Origin: Azospirillum lipoferum 4B
GTDB lineage: Bacteria > Pseudomonadota > Alphaproteobacteria > Azospirillales > Azospirillaceae
Length of the DNA: 64,000 nt
Reading direction: 5' to 3'
Assembly (NCBI RefSeq): GCF_000283655.1
Contig: NC_016588.1
Span: 186,001 to 250,000, forward strand
In this document: in pieces, positions 25,677 through 35,014 of the stretch
Layout: the number at the start of each line of letters is the position of its first letter
Numbering within the stretch: the first letter of the stretch is position 1
Position numbers and translations under genes: made by a program
Notes under the pieces: generated by a model
The model's input: the letters and a program-made list of their open reading frames with translations, nothing else
The model's database searches: none
What the model was told of the DNA's origin: nothing

Positions 25677-26755
25677 AGCGCGGCCCCCTCTTCCTTCGAG
25701 CCTTCTTCCGTCAGGCCGAGCCGCTCGCCCTGGTAGGAGCCGTTCAGGATGGCCTGCCACCAGTCGCGGTTCTCCAGATACCAGGCGACCGTCTTGCGCA
25801 GGCCGCTCTCGAAGGTCTCCTGCGGGGTCCAGCCCAGCTCGCGCTCGATCTTGCCGGCGTCGATGGCATAGCGCTTGTCATGGCCGGGGCGGTCGGTGAC
25901 GAAGCTGATCAGGCGGTCGTGCGGGGCGCCGGCCGGGTTCATCTCGTCCAGATGTGCGCAGATGGCGCGGACGACCTCCAGGTTGGTGCGCTCGTTGTGG
26001 CCGCCGATGTTGTAGCTCTCGCCGATCCGGCCCTTCTCCAGCACCAGCCGCAGCGCGCGGGCATGGTCCTCGACATAGAGCCAGTCGCGGATGTTGTCGC
26101 CCTTGCCGTAGACCGGCAGCTTCTCGCCCGCCAGACCCTTGAGGATCATCAGCGGGATCAGCTTTTCCGGGAAATGGTAGGGGCCGTAATTGTTGGAGCA
26201 GTTGGTCAGCACCACCGGCAGCCCATAGGTCTCGTGCCAGGCGCGGACCAGATGGTCGCTCGACGCCTTGCTGGCCGAATAGGGCGAGTTGGGGCTGTAG
26301 GCGGTGGTCTCGGTGAAGAAGCCGTCGTCGCCCAGCGTGCCGAACACCTCGTCGGTGGAGATGTGGTGGAAGCGGAAAGCTTGCCTGCGCTCCGCCGGCA
26401 GGGCCGACCAATAGCCGCGCGCCGCCTCCAGCAGGCGGAAGGTGCCGACCACGTTGGTCTGGATGAACTCGCCCGGCCCGTCGATCGAGCGGTCGACATG
26501 GGATTCGGCGGCCAGATGCATCACCGCGTCGGGCTGGTGGGTGTCGAACACCCGGCGCAGCTCGGCGGCGTCGCAGATGTCGACCTTCTCGAAGGCGTAG
26601 CGCGGATTGCCCTCGGCCCCCGGCAGGGAGGACAGGTTGGCCGCGTAGGTCAGCTTGTCGACATTGACGACGAAGGCGTCGGTTTCGGCGAGAAGCTGGC
26701 GGACCACCGCCGAGCCGATGAAACCGGCGCCGCCGGTGACGAGAATGCGCGTCAT
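25673..26755 (-). CDS. rfbB: dTDP-glucose 4,6-dehydratase
   Basis: The 360-residue SDR dehydratase has [19 protein letters not shown] at the NAD site, [35 protein letters not shown] with the catalytic Asp-Glu, and [15 protein letters not shown] with Tyr-x3-Lys. [18 protein letters not shown] is diagnostic of RfbB/RmlB. It converts dTDP-glucose to the 4-keto-6-deoxy sugar. It lies between rfbC and rfbD and overlaps rfbD by four bases. A TTG one codon before the ATG is not needed. Confidence 0.96.
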   Translation of the reverse strand: MTRILVTGGAGFIGSAVVRQLLAETDAFVVNVDKLTYAANLSSLPGAEGNPRYAFEKVDICDAAELRRVFDTHQPDAVMHLAAESHVDRSIDGPGEFIQTNVVGTFRLLEAARGYWSALPAERRQAFRFHHISTDEVFGTLGDDGFFTETTAYSPNSPYSASKASSDHLVRAWHETYGLPVVLTNCSNNYGPYHFPEKLIPLMILKGLAGEKLPVYGKGDNIRDWLYVEDHARALRLVLEKGRIGESYNIGGHNERTNLEVVRAICAHLDEMNPAGAPHDRLISFVTDRPGHDKRYAIDAGKIERELGWTPQETFESGLRKTVAWYLENRDWWQAILNGSYQGERLGLTEEGSKEEGAAL

Positions 26756-26828
26756 CAAACCACCTTACCGCCAAAAACGGGGCCCAAAGCCCCACCGGGC
26801 AAAAAAGAGCCGAAATCCAATAACGCCG

Positions 26829-27380
26829 TCAGAACCAGTCGCCAAGCTGGGCGAAGGTCGGATGCTTGTGGTCCTTGTCCGACAGCCGGGCCTTGTCCGC
26901 GGTGACCGGCCAGTCGATGCCCAGCTCCGGATCGTTCCACAAGAGGCCGCGGTCATGCTCGGCCGAATAATAGTTGGTCACCTTGTAGATGACCTCGGTG
27001 TCCGGCTCCAGCGTGCAGAAGCCGTGGGCGAAGCCGATCGGCACCAGGATCTGGTTCCACTCCGCCGCGCTGATCACCGCGCTGACATGCCGGCCGAAGG
27101 TGGGGGAGCCTTTGCGGATGTCGACCGCCACGTCCAGGATGGCGCCGCGCACCACCCGCACCAGCTTGTCCTGGGCGAAGGGCGGCAGCTGGAAATGCAG
27201 GCCGCGCACCGTGCCGACCTCGGCCGACAGCGACTGGTTGTCCTGGACGAAGTCGTAGTGCAGCCCGGCCGCCTCGAACGTCCTCTTGGTGTAGGTCTCC
27301 GAGAAGAAGCCGCGATGGTCGCCGAACTTCTTCGGGCGGATGATCTTAACGTCGGGAATGTCGAGGGAGACGACGTCCAT
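26829..27380 (-). CDS. rfbC: dTDP-4-dehydrorhamnose 3,5-epimerase
   Basis: The 183-residue cupin protein epimerises C3 and C5 of dTDP-4-keto-6-deoxyglucose. It has KKFGDHRGFFSETYTKRTF, QDNQSLSAEVGTVRGLHFQ with the catalytic histidine, and FAHGFCTLEPDTEVIYKV near the dimer interface. It is the normal length for RfbC. Its ATG comes three bases after the stop of the large glycosyltransferase gene, which shows that the rhamnose genes are the tail of the wzm-wzt operon. About 70 bases separate it from rfbB. Confidence 0.96.
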   Translation of the reverse strand: MDVVSLDIPDVKIIRPKKFGDHRGFFSETYTKRTFEAAGLHYDFVQDNQSLSAEVGTVRGLHFQLPPFAQDKLVRVVRGAILDVAVDIRKGSPTFGRHVSAVISAAEWNQILVPIGFAHGFCTLEPDTEVIYKVTNYYSAEHDRGLLWNDPELGIDWPVTADKARLSDKDHKHPTFAQLGDWF

Positions 27381-27383
27381 GGC

Positions 27384-30300
27384 TCAGATGCTTTCCTTCA
27401 GGCGCTCTTTGCGCAGCTCGGGGCAGGCCTTGCGCAGCCACGGCTTGACCGTGCGCGGCGGGAAGGCCAGCCCGAAATTCTCGGCGTCCAGCGTCAGGTT
27501 CGGGTTGTAGTAGGGGTCGGCCAGCAGGCTGTCGCCCCAGCGCTCCTGCATGTAGGCCACCTCGCCCATGAAGCGCTTGACCTTGTCGGGAGCGGTGTCC
27601 GGCCCGCGCGAGGCCGATTCCAGATGATACAGCTCGGCGAACGGCGTCCAGACGACCAGATAGCCCTTCTCGCGGATGCGCAGGCAGAAATCGACGTCGT
27701 TGAAGGCGACGGCCAGCTTTTCGGAGTTCAACCCGCCGACCTCGTCGAAGATCTCCTTGCGCAGGATCAGGCAGGCGGCGGTGACGCAGGACAGGTCCTG
27801 CGTCAGCTGGGCCCGGCTGAAATAGCCGTAGGCGTCGCGGGTCAGGCCCTTGTGGACATGGCCGGCCACGCCGCAGATGCCGGTGACGACGCCGGCATGC
27901 TGGATGGTGCCGTCGGCGTAATAGAGCTTGGCGCCGACCGCCCCCACCTCCGGCCGCAGGGCATGGGAGACCATTTCGGCCAGCCAGCCCGGCTCCATCA
28001 CCTCGATGTCGTTGTTGATCAGGCCCAGAACCTCGCCGGTCGCCTCGGCGGCGGCGAAGTTGTTGATCGAGGAGTAGTTGAAGGGCGCCTTGTAGGTCAG
28101 CACCCGCACCCGCGGCTCGTCCTTCAGCGTGTCGAAATAGGCGAAGGTCGCCGCTTCCTCGCTGTTGTTGTCGACGATCAGGATTTCCAGATCCGGGTAG
28201 TCGGTGCGGTGCAGAAGCCCGTCGACGCAGCCCTTCAGCAGATCGACCTTGTCGCGCGTCGGCACGATCAGCGACACCCGCGGCAGCTTGGCCGGCAGGG
28301 CGTAGCGGATGCGGGTGAAACGGGCGGTCGCCGGCGAGGTCTCCACCGTGGCATCGATTCCGCGGCGCTGGAAATGCTCGGTCAGCGCCTTGTGGGCGGC
28401 GGCGGTGGCACGCGGCAGCTCGACCGTGGAGAAGGCCGAGGAGTCCGGGAAGACGCGCCAGTGGTAGAGGATCGCCGGGATGTGGCGGATGCGTGCCGGT
28501 TCCGTCGCCTCGACCGCGCGCAGGGTCAGGTCGTAATCCTGGCTGCCCTCGAAGCCCAGGCGGAAGCGCCCGGCCTGCTCGATCAGCGAGCGGCGGAAGA
28601 CGCCCAGGTGGTTGACCATGTTCTGGCCGTGCAGCAGGTCCAGGTTGAAGCCGGACTTGAAATGCGGGTCGTAGCGCTCGCCGTCGGCATCGATCTTGTC
28701 CTCGTCGGAATAGAGGATGTCGGTGTCGGGATGCTGCGCCAGCTCGGCGGCGACCGCATAGAGGGCGTGCGGCGGCAGCCGGTCGTCATGGTCCATCAAG
28801 GCGACGAAATCGCCGGTCGCCAGATCCAGCGCGCTGTTGCTGGCGGCGGAGATGTGGCCGTTGGTCTCGCGCCGGATCACCTTGATCCGGTTGTCGCGCG
28901 CCTTGTACTCGGCCAGCACCTTCGTTACGTGCGGGGCGGTGGAGGCGTCGTCGGCGATGCACAGTTCCCAGTCCGGATAGAACTGGGCCAGCACGGAGTC
29001 CAGCGCCTCGCGCAGGTAGGCTTCCGGCGTGTTGTAGACCGGCATGACGACGGAGAAGCGCGGGCGCGCCGGAAGCCGGGCGATGTCGGCCTTGATCGCC
29101 GCCGCGTCCTCCGGCGTCAGGGTGTCGTACATCCGCACCCACGACTTGTAGTCGGCCGACCAGCGGTTCGGCTGCAGCTCCTGCAGGACGCGCTGCTTGG
29201 TCGCCTGCCAGCCGTGGCGGCGCAGATAGTCCAGCACGCGCCCCGGCTGGTTCTGCCGGACATAGTCGAGCAGGATGTTGGTCTTGCCGATCTCGCGGAT
29301 GGTGAAGTCGGCGATCTCGAAGGACACCGGCCGGGTGGCCGGGTCGAAGCGCAGCGCCTTGACCGTCTGCGGCAGCAGGGCGAGCTGGCGGAACTCGCCC
29401 ACCGTGTCGACCGGCAGGCGGATCATTGTCCGCTCGTCGAAGCCGTTGCCGTCATCGACATAGATCACCGGCACCAGCGGGGCCGAGGCGCGGACGACCC
29501 GGTAGGAGATCACGCACCAGTGGCCGGGCAGCCGGCCGCGGTCGGAGCGCAGCAGGAAGGCGGGGTCGCTGCCGGTCGCCTCGTAGCCGCCCTGCGGGCT
29601 CGGCACCACGTCGTGCAGCGGCTCCAGCGTGATGGCGTGCAGGCGGCGGCGGTAGAAGCGCCCGGCCTTCTGGGTCAGGCGGCCCAGCTTGCGCACCGGC
29701 GCCGACAGCTTCCAGGAGGTCGAGTTGACCAGGCTGTGGATGTGCTGGTCGCGGCTGGCCACCACGCCATGCAGGTGGGCGATCGCCTGCTCGCGGGCGA
29801 CCAGCTCGCGGGCGTGGGCGGCGAGGTTGCGCTCGCGGTCGGCCAGCTCGTGATCGCGGTCGGCCAGCTCGTGATCGCGGTTGGCCAGTTCCTGCGCCAT
29901 CTCGGCGAGCGCATCGCCCTGGCGGCGGATCTCGGCCTGATGGTCGCTGAGCCAGCCCTGGATCAGGGCGATGTCGCGGTCGCGCGTCGCGATCATGCCC
30001 TTCAGGTCTTCGGTGTGGGCGATCTGGTCGTCCAGCACCTTGCGGACCATCGCCACCTCGGTGCGCAGGTGCTTTTCCTGCTCTTCCAGGCGCTGGATGG
30101 TCTCGGTCTCGATGGCGGCGTCGCCCAGCCGGTCGAACCAGCTGCGGACAGCCCGCAGCCCCTCGCCGCCGGCCTTCTGCACGGCGAACAGCTCATGCAG
30201 CGCGTCGGGCAGATCCTCGCCGACGCCCAGCACGCCCAGGCCGTTGGAATGCAGGAAGGTGAAGGAGGGATAGTCGCGGGTGATCTCGTCCCACAGGCGC

Positions 30301-30839
30301 CAGACACCGAAATCGTCCTTGCGGACGTTGATGTCGTGGAACAGCACCACGCCGCGGCGGCTCATCTTCGGCAGCCACGTCTCGAAATCGTGGCGCACCG
30401 CCTCGTAGGTGTGCAGCCCGTCGATGTGCAGCAGATCGACGCTGCCGTCGGCGAAATGGACCAGCGCGTCGTCGAAGGTCATGCGCAGCAGGCGCGAGAA
30501 GCCGGCATAGCGCGGGTCATGATAGGCGGCGAGTTTGTTGTAGATGTCGTCGCCGTAGAAGCCGGCCTGCGGGTCGCCGGCCCAGGTGTCGACGGCATAG
30601 CAGGAGGTCGGCAGGCCGACATGGCGGACCGCCTGGCAGAAGGCCGCATAGGAGTTGCCGGTGTGCGTTCCCAGCTCGACGAGGCTGTCCGGCCGCAGTG
30701 CGTCGACGATCCAGAAGGCGAAGGGCACATGGCCGAGCCAGGAAGCCGGCGCCGTGATGAGATCCGGGGTCAGGAGCGTGATCGGCCGGCAGATGCGACG
30801 GAGAGTGTCCGATCCCTGGTCCTTCAAAAACGAATCCAC
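27384..30839 (-). CDS. Methyltransferase / coiled coil / double GT2 fusion protein
   Basis: This very large protein (about 1,150 residues) has four parts. Residues 20-210 are a class I SAM-dependent methyltransferase of the Methyltransf_24 type (DSLVELGTHTGNSYAAF, DLLHIDGLHTYEAVRHD). Residues about 220-365 form a coiled coil with a repeated ELADRDH unit. Residues about 580-790 are a family 2 glycosyltransferase (FSVVMPVYNTPEAYLREAL, IADDAST). Residues about 860-1090 are a second one (VSLIVPTRDKVDLLKG, VDNNSEE, GLINNDIEVM). It probably extends, and may cap, the exported polysaccharide. The coiled coil may measure chain length, as in WbdD-type terminators; that is inference. GTG 30839 has AAGAGG five bases before it; GTG 30884 lacks a ribosome site. 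Confidence 0.85.
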   Translation of the reverse strand: MDSFLKDQGSDTLRRICRPITLLTPDLITAPASWLGHVPFAFWIVDALRPDSLVELGTHTGNSYAAFCQAVRHVGLPTSCYAVDTWAGDPQAGFYGDDIYNKLAAYHDPRYAGFSRLLRMTFDDALVHFADGSVDLLHIDGLHTYEAVRHDFETWLPKMSRRGVVLFHDINVRKDDFGVWRLWDEITRDYPSFTFLHSNGLGVLGVGEDLPDALHELFAVQKAGGEGLRAVRSWFDRLGDAAIETETIQRLEEQEKHLRTEVAMVRKVLDDQIAHTEDLKGMIATRDRDIALIQGWLSDHQAEIRRQGDALAEMAQELANRDHELADRDHELADRERNLAAHARELVAREQAIAHLHGVVASRDQHIHSLVNSTSWKLSAPVRKLGRLTQKAGRFYRRRLHAITLEPLHDVVPSPQGGYEATGSDPAFLLRSDRGRLPGHWCVISYRVVRASAPLVPVIYVDDGNGFDERTMIRLPVDTVGEFRQLALLPQTVKALRFDPATRPVSFEIADFTIREIGKTNILLDYVRQNQPGRVLDYLRRHGWQATKQRVLQELQPNRWSADYKSWVRMYDTLTPEDAAAIKADIARLPARPRFSVVMPVYNTPEAYLREALDSVLAQFYPDWELCIADDASTAPHVTKVLAEYKARDNRIKVIRRETNGHISAASNSALDLATGDFVALMDHDDRLPPHALYAVAAELAQHPDTDILYSDEDKIDADGERYDPHFKSGFNLDLLHGQNMVNHLGVFRRSLIEQAGRFRLGFEGSQDYDLTLRAVEATEPARIRHIPAILYHWRVFPDSSAFSTVELPRATAAAHKALTEHFQRRGIDATVETSPATARFTRIRYALPAKLPRVSLIVPTRDKVDLLKGCVDGLLHRTDYPDLEILIVDNNSEEAATFAYFDTLKDEPRVRVLTYKAPFNYSSINNFAAAEATGEVLGLINNDIEVMEPGWLAEMVSHALRPEVGAVGAKLYYADGTIQHAGVVTGICGVAGHVHKGLTRDAYGYFSRAQLTQDLSCVTAACLILRKEIFDEVGGLNSEKLAVAFNDVDFCLRIREKGYLVVWTPFAELYHLESASRGPDTAPDKVKRFMGEVAYMQERWGDSLLADPYYNPNLTLDAENFGLAFPPRTVKPWLRKACPELRKERLKESI

Positions 30840-31052
30840 CTGCGCCTCTTCTTCTGCCTGGCTCCGCAGCGGGGTGCGGTCCACCGGGAGGCCGTTTCAG
30901 GCCCGGCGGACGGCCCCGTCACAGCCGCCGACACACATACGCTGACACCCTGCCGGAATGCAAGCCGCTGACCGGAACCCGCTTTGCGGTGCCCAACAAT
31001 GGCCGGAGCTGCGGTTTTCCTGCCTCACTCCGGGCCGAGCCGCAGCCTGTCG

Positions 31053-32516
31053 CTATTTTGTCGCGGGGGCCGCCTGGGGAGTTGCCTGGGGAGTTGTCCG
31101 GGGCGACGACGCCCCTTCCGCCTCCAGCGTGATCGCCAGCATCGGCATGCCGACCAGCCCGCGCACGACATGGCTGGCATGGACCTTGAAGAACAGCGCG
31201 TCCTCGACCCAATGGTGCTGGACGTGGTCCTCCTGCGTGCCCTCGGCGAGCGCCACGGTGATGGAGAAGTCGCCGCTGGGCAGGTAGGGCATCTGGAAGC
31301 GGAAGCGGGCGGCGAAATCCTGCCCGGCCGGAATGGTGACGGGATCGAGCTGGTAGCTGAGGAAGGTGTTGTCGCCGAACAGGTTCTGGCCCAGCTTGTC
31401 CTTCACGTAGAAGCCGACGATGGGGCGGTGGACCTGTTGCTCGGCCCGGCAATCCACCTTCAGCACGATGACCTCGCCGCCCTCCAGAACGCTGAGCGGC
31501 TGCTCCTCGGCATCGAGGATCGAGACGTTGGTGATGGTGGCGCCGCGGTTGCCGAACCAGGGGCCGCTGTCGTTGAAGTCGAACAGCTCGATGGCGTTGC
31601 GGTGCTGCGAGGCCTTCAGCAGCTCGGCGCGGGCGTCTTCCACCGGCTCCTCGCGCCTGGCCTGGGGCAGCGCCTGCCGCGCCCCGCCGATGCGGAAGCC
31701 GCGCGAGGTGTCCTGGTCGCTGTAGAGCGCCGCCAGATAGTCGTGGCAGACTTCCCGTGCCGGGCCGACCGCCCGCACCGACCCGTTGTCCAGCCACACC
31801 ACCCGGTCGCACAGGTTCACCACCTGCCCCGTATCGTGCGACACGAAGAACAGGGTGCCGCGCTCCTTGAAGCGGTGGATGAAGCGCATGCATTTCTGGG
31901 TGAAGGAGGCATCGCCGACCGCCAGGATCTCGTCGACGATCATGATGTCGGCATCGACATGCGCCGCCACCGCGAAGGCGAGGCGGGCGTACATGCCGCT
32001 GGAATAGAGCTTCACCGGCTGTTCGATGAAGTCGCCGATGCCCGCGAACTCGGCGATGGACTGGTAGCGCTCGGCGATCTGCGCGTTCGACAGGCCCAGC
32101 ACCGAAGCGGCGAGATAGACGTTCTCGCGCCCGGTGAATTCCGGGTTGAAGCCGGCGCCCAGCTCCAGCAGCGCCGCGATGCGGCCATCCACCGCGATGC
32201 GGCCGGAGGTCGGCGTCAGCGTGCCGCAGAGAAGCTGCAGGAAGGTCGACTTGCCGGAGCCGTTGCGGCCGATCAGCCCGACCGTCTCGCCGCGGCGGAC
32301 CTCCAGGTCGACGCCGCGCAGAGCCCAATACTCGTCGTAGTACTTGCGCCGGCCGCGCACCAGCATCTGCTTCAGCCGGTCCTGCGGGCGCTTGAAGATG
32401 GCGTAGGCCTTGCCCAGCCCTTCGGCGCGGATGACGACGGGAGTCTCAGGCGACATGGGCTCAGACGACATGGGCTCAGACGACATGGGCTCAGACGACA
32501 TGGGCTCAGACGACAT
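31053..32516 (-). CDS. wzt: Polysaccharide ABC exporter, ATP-binding subunit
   Basis: The protein of up to 487 residues has an N-terminal ABC ATPase: GLIGRNGSGKSTFLQLLCG is Walker A, KLYSSGMYARLAFA the signature loop, MIVDEILAVGDASF Walker B, and FFVSHD the switch. A C-terminal half of about 200 residues resembles the Wzt carbohydrate-binding domain (GRGATI-like strands such as NRGATITNVSIL and PIVGFYVKDKLGQNLFGDN). Such domains recognise the finished O-antigen before export. The first 20 residues are four copies of MSSEP encoded by a 15-bp tandem repeat, giving five in-frame ATGs (32516, 32501, 32486, 32471, 32456); which is used is unclear. The gene overlaps wzm by 11 bases. Confidence 0.92.
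   Translation of the reverse strand: MSSEPMSSEPMSSEPMSSEPMSPETPVVIRAEGLGKAYAIFKRPQDRLKQMLVRGRRKYYDEYWALRGVDLEVRRGETVGLIGRNGSGKSTFLQLLCGTLTPTSGRIAVDGRIAALLELGAGFNPEFTGRENVYLAASVLGLSNAQIAERYQSIAEFAGIGDFIEQPVKLYSSGMYARLAFAVAAHVDADIMIVDEILAVGDASFTQKCMRFIHRFKERGTLFFVSHDTGQVVNLCDRVVWLDNGSVRAVGPAREVCHDYLAALYSDQDTSRGFRIGGARQALPQARREEPVEDARAELLKASQHRNAIELFDFNDSGPWFGNRGATITNVSILDAEEQPLSVLEGGEVIVLKVDCRAEQQVHRPIVGFYVKDKLGQNLFGDNTFLSYQLDPVTIPAGQDFAARFRFQMPYLPSGDFSITVALAEGTQEDHVQHHWVEDALFFKVHASHVVRGLVGMPMLAITLEAEGASSPRTTPQATPQAAPATK
32452..32511. repeat. 15-bp tandem repeat over the wzm/wzt junction
   Basis: Four perfect copies of GACATGGGCTCAGAC (plus-strand reading) run from 32452 to 32511, followed by a partial copy to 32520. 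Each copy carries a wzt start codon on the minus strand, and the last holds the wzm stop. Changes in copy number would keep both frames intact. Confidence 0.9.
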
Positions 32517-33324
32517 CGGCGAACCCCCGGCGGGTCTTCATGAACCAGAGATAGCCGAGCCACGCCACCACCCAGGCGGCCAGCGTCGCCAGCCCCCATT
32601 CGACCGGCGACGGGATGCGGCCCCAGAACAGCAGGTCCTTCGACTGTTCCAGGATCGCGGTCATCGGGTTCAGGTGCAGGATGGCGCGGAAGCGCTCGGG
32701 GATCGCGGTCATCGGGTAGAAGATCGGGCTGAGGAACATCAGCACGGTGACGCCCACCCCCACCACCTGCCGGATGTCGCGCAGGAACACGCCGGCCGCG
32801 GCGAAGAACCAGCTGAGGCCCAGCGTGGTCAGGCACAAGGGCACCAGCACCAGCGGCAGCAGCAGCGCCGTCGGCGGCGGCAGCCCGGCGACGGCCAGAT
32901 GGAAGACGACCAGGATGACGAAGCCGATGCCGGCGTTGAACAGCGCCACGGCCAGCGACACCAGCGGCAGGATCTCCAGCGGGAAGACCACCTTCTTGAT
33001 GTAGCTGACATTCTCCAGCAGCAGGCCGGGCGCCCGGTTCAGGCATTCGCCCAGCACGTTGAACAGGATCAGGCCGGAGAACAGCAGCAGGGCGAATTCG
33101 GTGTTGCTCTCCCCCGTCACGCCCCAGCGCGCCTGGAACACCACCGAGAAGACGAAGGTGTAGACCGCCAGCATCAGGATCGGGTTCAGCACCGCCCAGA
33201 CGATGCCCAGCATCGACCCGCGGTAGCGGGCGTCGATCTCGCGCCGGGCCAGCCGCAGGATCAGCGACCTGTGGTGCCAGGCGGTCTGGAAAAGGGCAAA
33301 GGGACCGGTGCCGAAACCCGCCAC
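32506..33324 (-). CDS. wzm: Polysaccharide ABC exporter, permease subunit
   Basis: The permease (about 272 residues) belongs to the ABC-2 family. It begins with an amphipathic part (FALFQTAWHHRSLILRLARR), then EIDARYRGSMLGIVWAVLNP, a family hallmark, and six predicted membrane helices, with FLRDIRQVVGVGVTVLMFLSPIF cut by the usual loop. With Wzt it exports a completed polysaccharide to the periplasm. GTG 33324 begins the conserved part; the frame is open to 33498 through AT-rich sequence with ATGs at 33423 and 33468 that I judge non-coding. It is the first gene of the operon that continues through wzt, the large transferase and rfbCBDA. Confidence 0.9.
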   Translation of the reverse strand: MAGFGTGPFALFQTAWHHRSLILRLARREIDARYRGSMLGIVWAVLNPILMLAVYTFVFSVVFQARWGVTGESNTEFALLLFSGLILFNVLGECLNRAPGLLLENVSYIKKVVFPLEILPLVSLAVALFNAGIGFVILVVFHLAVAGLPPPTALLLPLVLVPLCLTTLGLSWFFAAAGVFLRDIRQVVGVGVTVLMFLSPIFYPMTAIPERFRAILHLNPMTAILEQSKDLLFWGRIPSPVEWGLATLAAWVVAWLGYLWFMKTRRGFADVV

Positions 33325-33913
33325 CTTGGGGTTTCCCGACTGAGAGTTAAACAATTTAGAGTATTCCCCGTCTACGGCGGGCCGACCATAACCCCCGCTC
33401 CGGCGGCGTTCAAGCGAAAGCATCCCGGCCAAGCGGCAGGCCAGGCGGCAGGGCAGAGGTCCGGCCATCCTCCCGGAAAAAAGAACGGGCGGTGGCACAA
33501 ACCTTCGGCCTCACCCGTTTACCCGAAATATCGGAGATCCGGCGATTCCACTCAGGACAACCCGTTATCCAGAGGAGAAACATTTGAATAAATAAGTCGA
33601 GCCTATGGAATGTATGAGCTAATTCCACGGAATGCGCAGGAGATTTATCCTGCATACGTATCAGTAGAATCCAAGTATTACTCCAATGTGTCTTCTCTGC
33701 TTGCAAGATAGAGGCATCGAATTCAATGGTGAGTCTGTGTCATGCGCCTCCTACCATTGGGGATCGCACTCGCATACTTGTAAGACCATGGGGTTAGATC
33801 CGGATTAGAACTAAAAAAGCCAATCCGGTGGGACCATAACAGGCTGCGGGAGACGGCGATTGCCGAATTTGCAGAACCGACGCATCGACCGTTGGAAAAC
33901 AGGAAAATCAGAG
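33325..33913. other. AT-rich divergent control region
   Basis: This stretch of nearly 590 bases separates the minus-strand polysaccharide operon from the plus-strand sulfation genes, and its GC is clearly below that of the genes. It contains several short inverted repeats, for example CCGGATT at 33800-33806 and AATCCGG at 33822-33828. Promoters in both directions are expected. I see no coding sequence and no textbook -35/-10 pair. Confidence 0.5.
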
Positions 33914-35014
33914 ATGCCCAGCGCAGAGGTGACGCAAAAGGAGGCCGTTGTGTTTCGGAATGCGAAGACCCTGACAGCCGATCATTATGCCGCGTCTTTT
34001 CGAAACCATTTCGGAGATGGGGCGGTTCATCGACTTCAGAAGGAGATCGGCTTTGTCGGGAAACGGCTTCTTCGACTCCCCAGCACGGAACGGTCGAGTT
34101 TCTTCGATCCCTGGTTCGGGGAAGAGAACGCCCGTCATCTGAGGGCGGTGGCGCAGTCGGTCCGCGGGCTCCCGCAGGACGCTGCCGCGGCCACTGCCGG
34201 CGGCGCCGGCCCGCGGCCTGCGCCGCGGATCGTCTTCCTGCAGGGGGTGATGCCGCGCAGCGGCACCAACTATCTCCAGAGCCTGCTGGAGTTGCACCCC
34301 AACGTGGTGGTCAACCCCTTCGGCATCCGGGAGTTGCCCTTTCTGAACACGGTGGAGGAGGCGCGCGCCTATGAGGGACGCTTCCTGCGCCTCTACCGGC
34401 GCAACCGGGACTCGTTCGGCGACCTGGAGACGTTCTGCTATATGGTGAGCGGCTTCCTGCGCCGCATCGAAGCCGAGTTTCCAGCGGACAAGACGGTGGT
34501 GATCAAGTCGCCCCACACCCGGATGATGCGGTATTTCCCCTACCTGTTCCCGGCGGAGCGCTGCCTGATCGTGCTGCGCGACGGCCGCCGAGCCGTGCAG
34601 TCCACCATCGACACCTGGCCGCTGCGCTTCCTGGGCCGGACCTTCGCCGACGTCTGCCGCGAATGGAGCTTCGGCACCGAAGCGGCGCTGGAGGCGCAGA
34701 GCCGCATGAGTGCCGAAGCTTGCCGGCTGGTCCGCTTCGAGGATGCGGTGGCCGCCCCCGACGGCACGGTCCGCGACGTTATGCGCTTTCTGGAGCTGGA
34801 GGAGGGGCGCTATCCGTTCGAGCGGATCGGGACCCTGCCCATCCTGGGGTCGTCCCGCGCCTCGCGCAGCAATGGCGAGGTCAGCTGGACGCCCGTCGAG
34901 AAACCCAAGGGCTTCGATCCGTCGAAGCGCCCGATCGAGTGGTCGCGCAAGCGTCGGACGGTGTTCGATGCCGTGGCCGGAGACATGCAGAAGAAGGCCG
35001 GCTATGCTTCTTGA
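33914..35014 (+). CDS. Sulfotransferase
   Basis: The 366-residue protein has both PAPS-binding elements. [20 protein letters not shown] (about residues 107-126) is the 5'-phosphosulfate loop and [20 protein letters not shown] (about 217-236) the 3'-phosphate site with its Arg and Ser. It lacks a signal peptide, so it acts in the cytosol and transfers sulfate from PAPS, probably to a sugar. ATG 33914 is preferred to an in-frame TTG at 33860. It overlaps cysD by 11 bases, and cysD is followed by cysNC remnants. This is the arrangement of a dedicated sulfation operon like nodH-nodPQ of rhizobia, here next to polysaccharide export genes. The exact acceptor is unknown. Confidence 0.85.
   Translation: MPSAEVTQKEAVVFRNAKTLTADHYAASFRNHFGDGAVHRLQKEIGFVGKRLLRLPSTERSSFFDPWFGEENARHLRAVAQSVRGLPQDAAAATAGGAGPRPAPRIVFLQGVMPRSGTNYLQSLLELHPNVVVNPFGIRELPFLNTVEEARAYEGRFLRLYRRNRDSFGDLETFCYMVSGFLRRIEAEFPADKTVVIKSPHTRMMRYFPYLFPAERCLIVLRDGRRAVQSTIDTWPLRFLGRTFADVCREWSFGTEAALEAQSRMSAEACRLVRFEDAVAAPDGTVRDVMRFLELEEGRYPFERIGTLPILGSSRASRSNGEVSWTPVEKPKGFDPSKRPIEWSRKRRTVFDAVAGDMQKKAGYAS

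Noticed and set aside
26655-30971. A forward open frame of over 1,400 codons
   Set aside because: It is antisense to rfbC and the large glycosyltransferase gene, is rich in Gln, Arg and His as expected of shadow translation, and shows no motif.
32452-32520. CRISPR-like or iteron repeats
   Set aside because: The units are 15 bp, directly adjacent and in frame at a gene start. They do not resemble the repA iterons.
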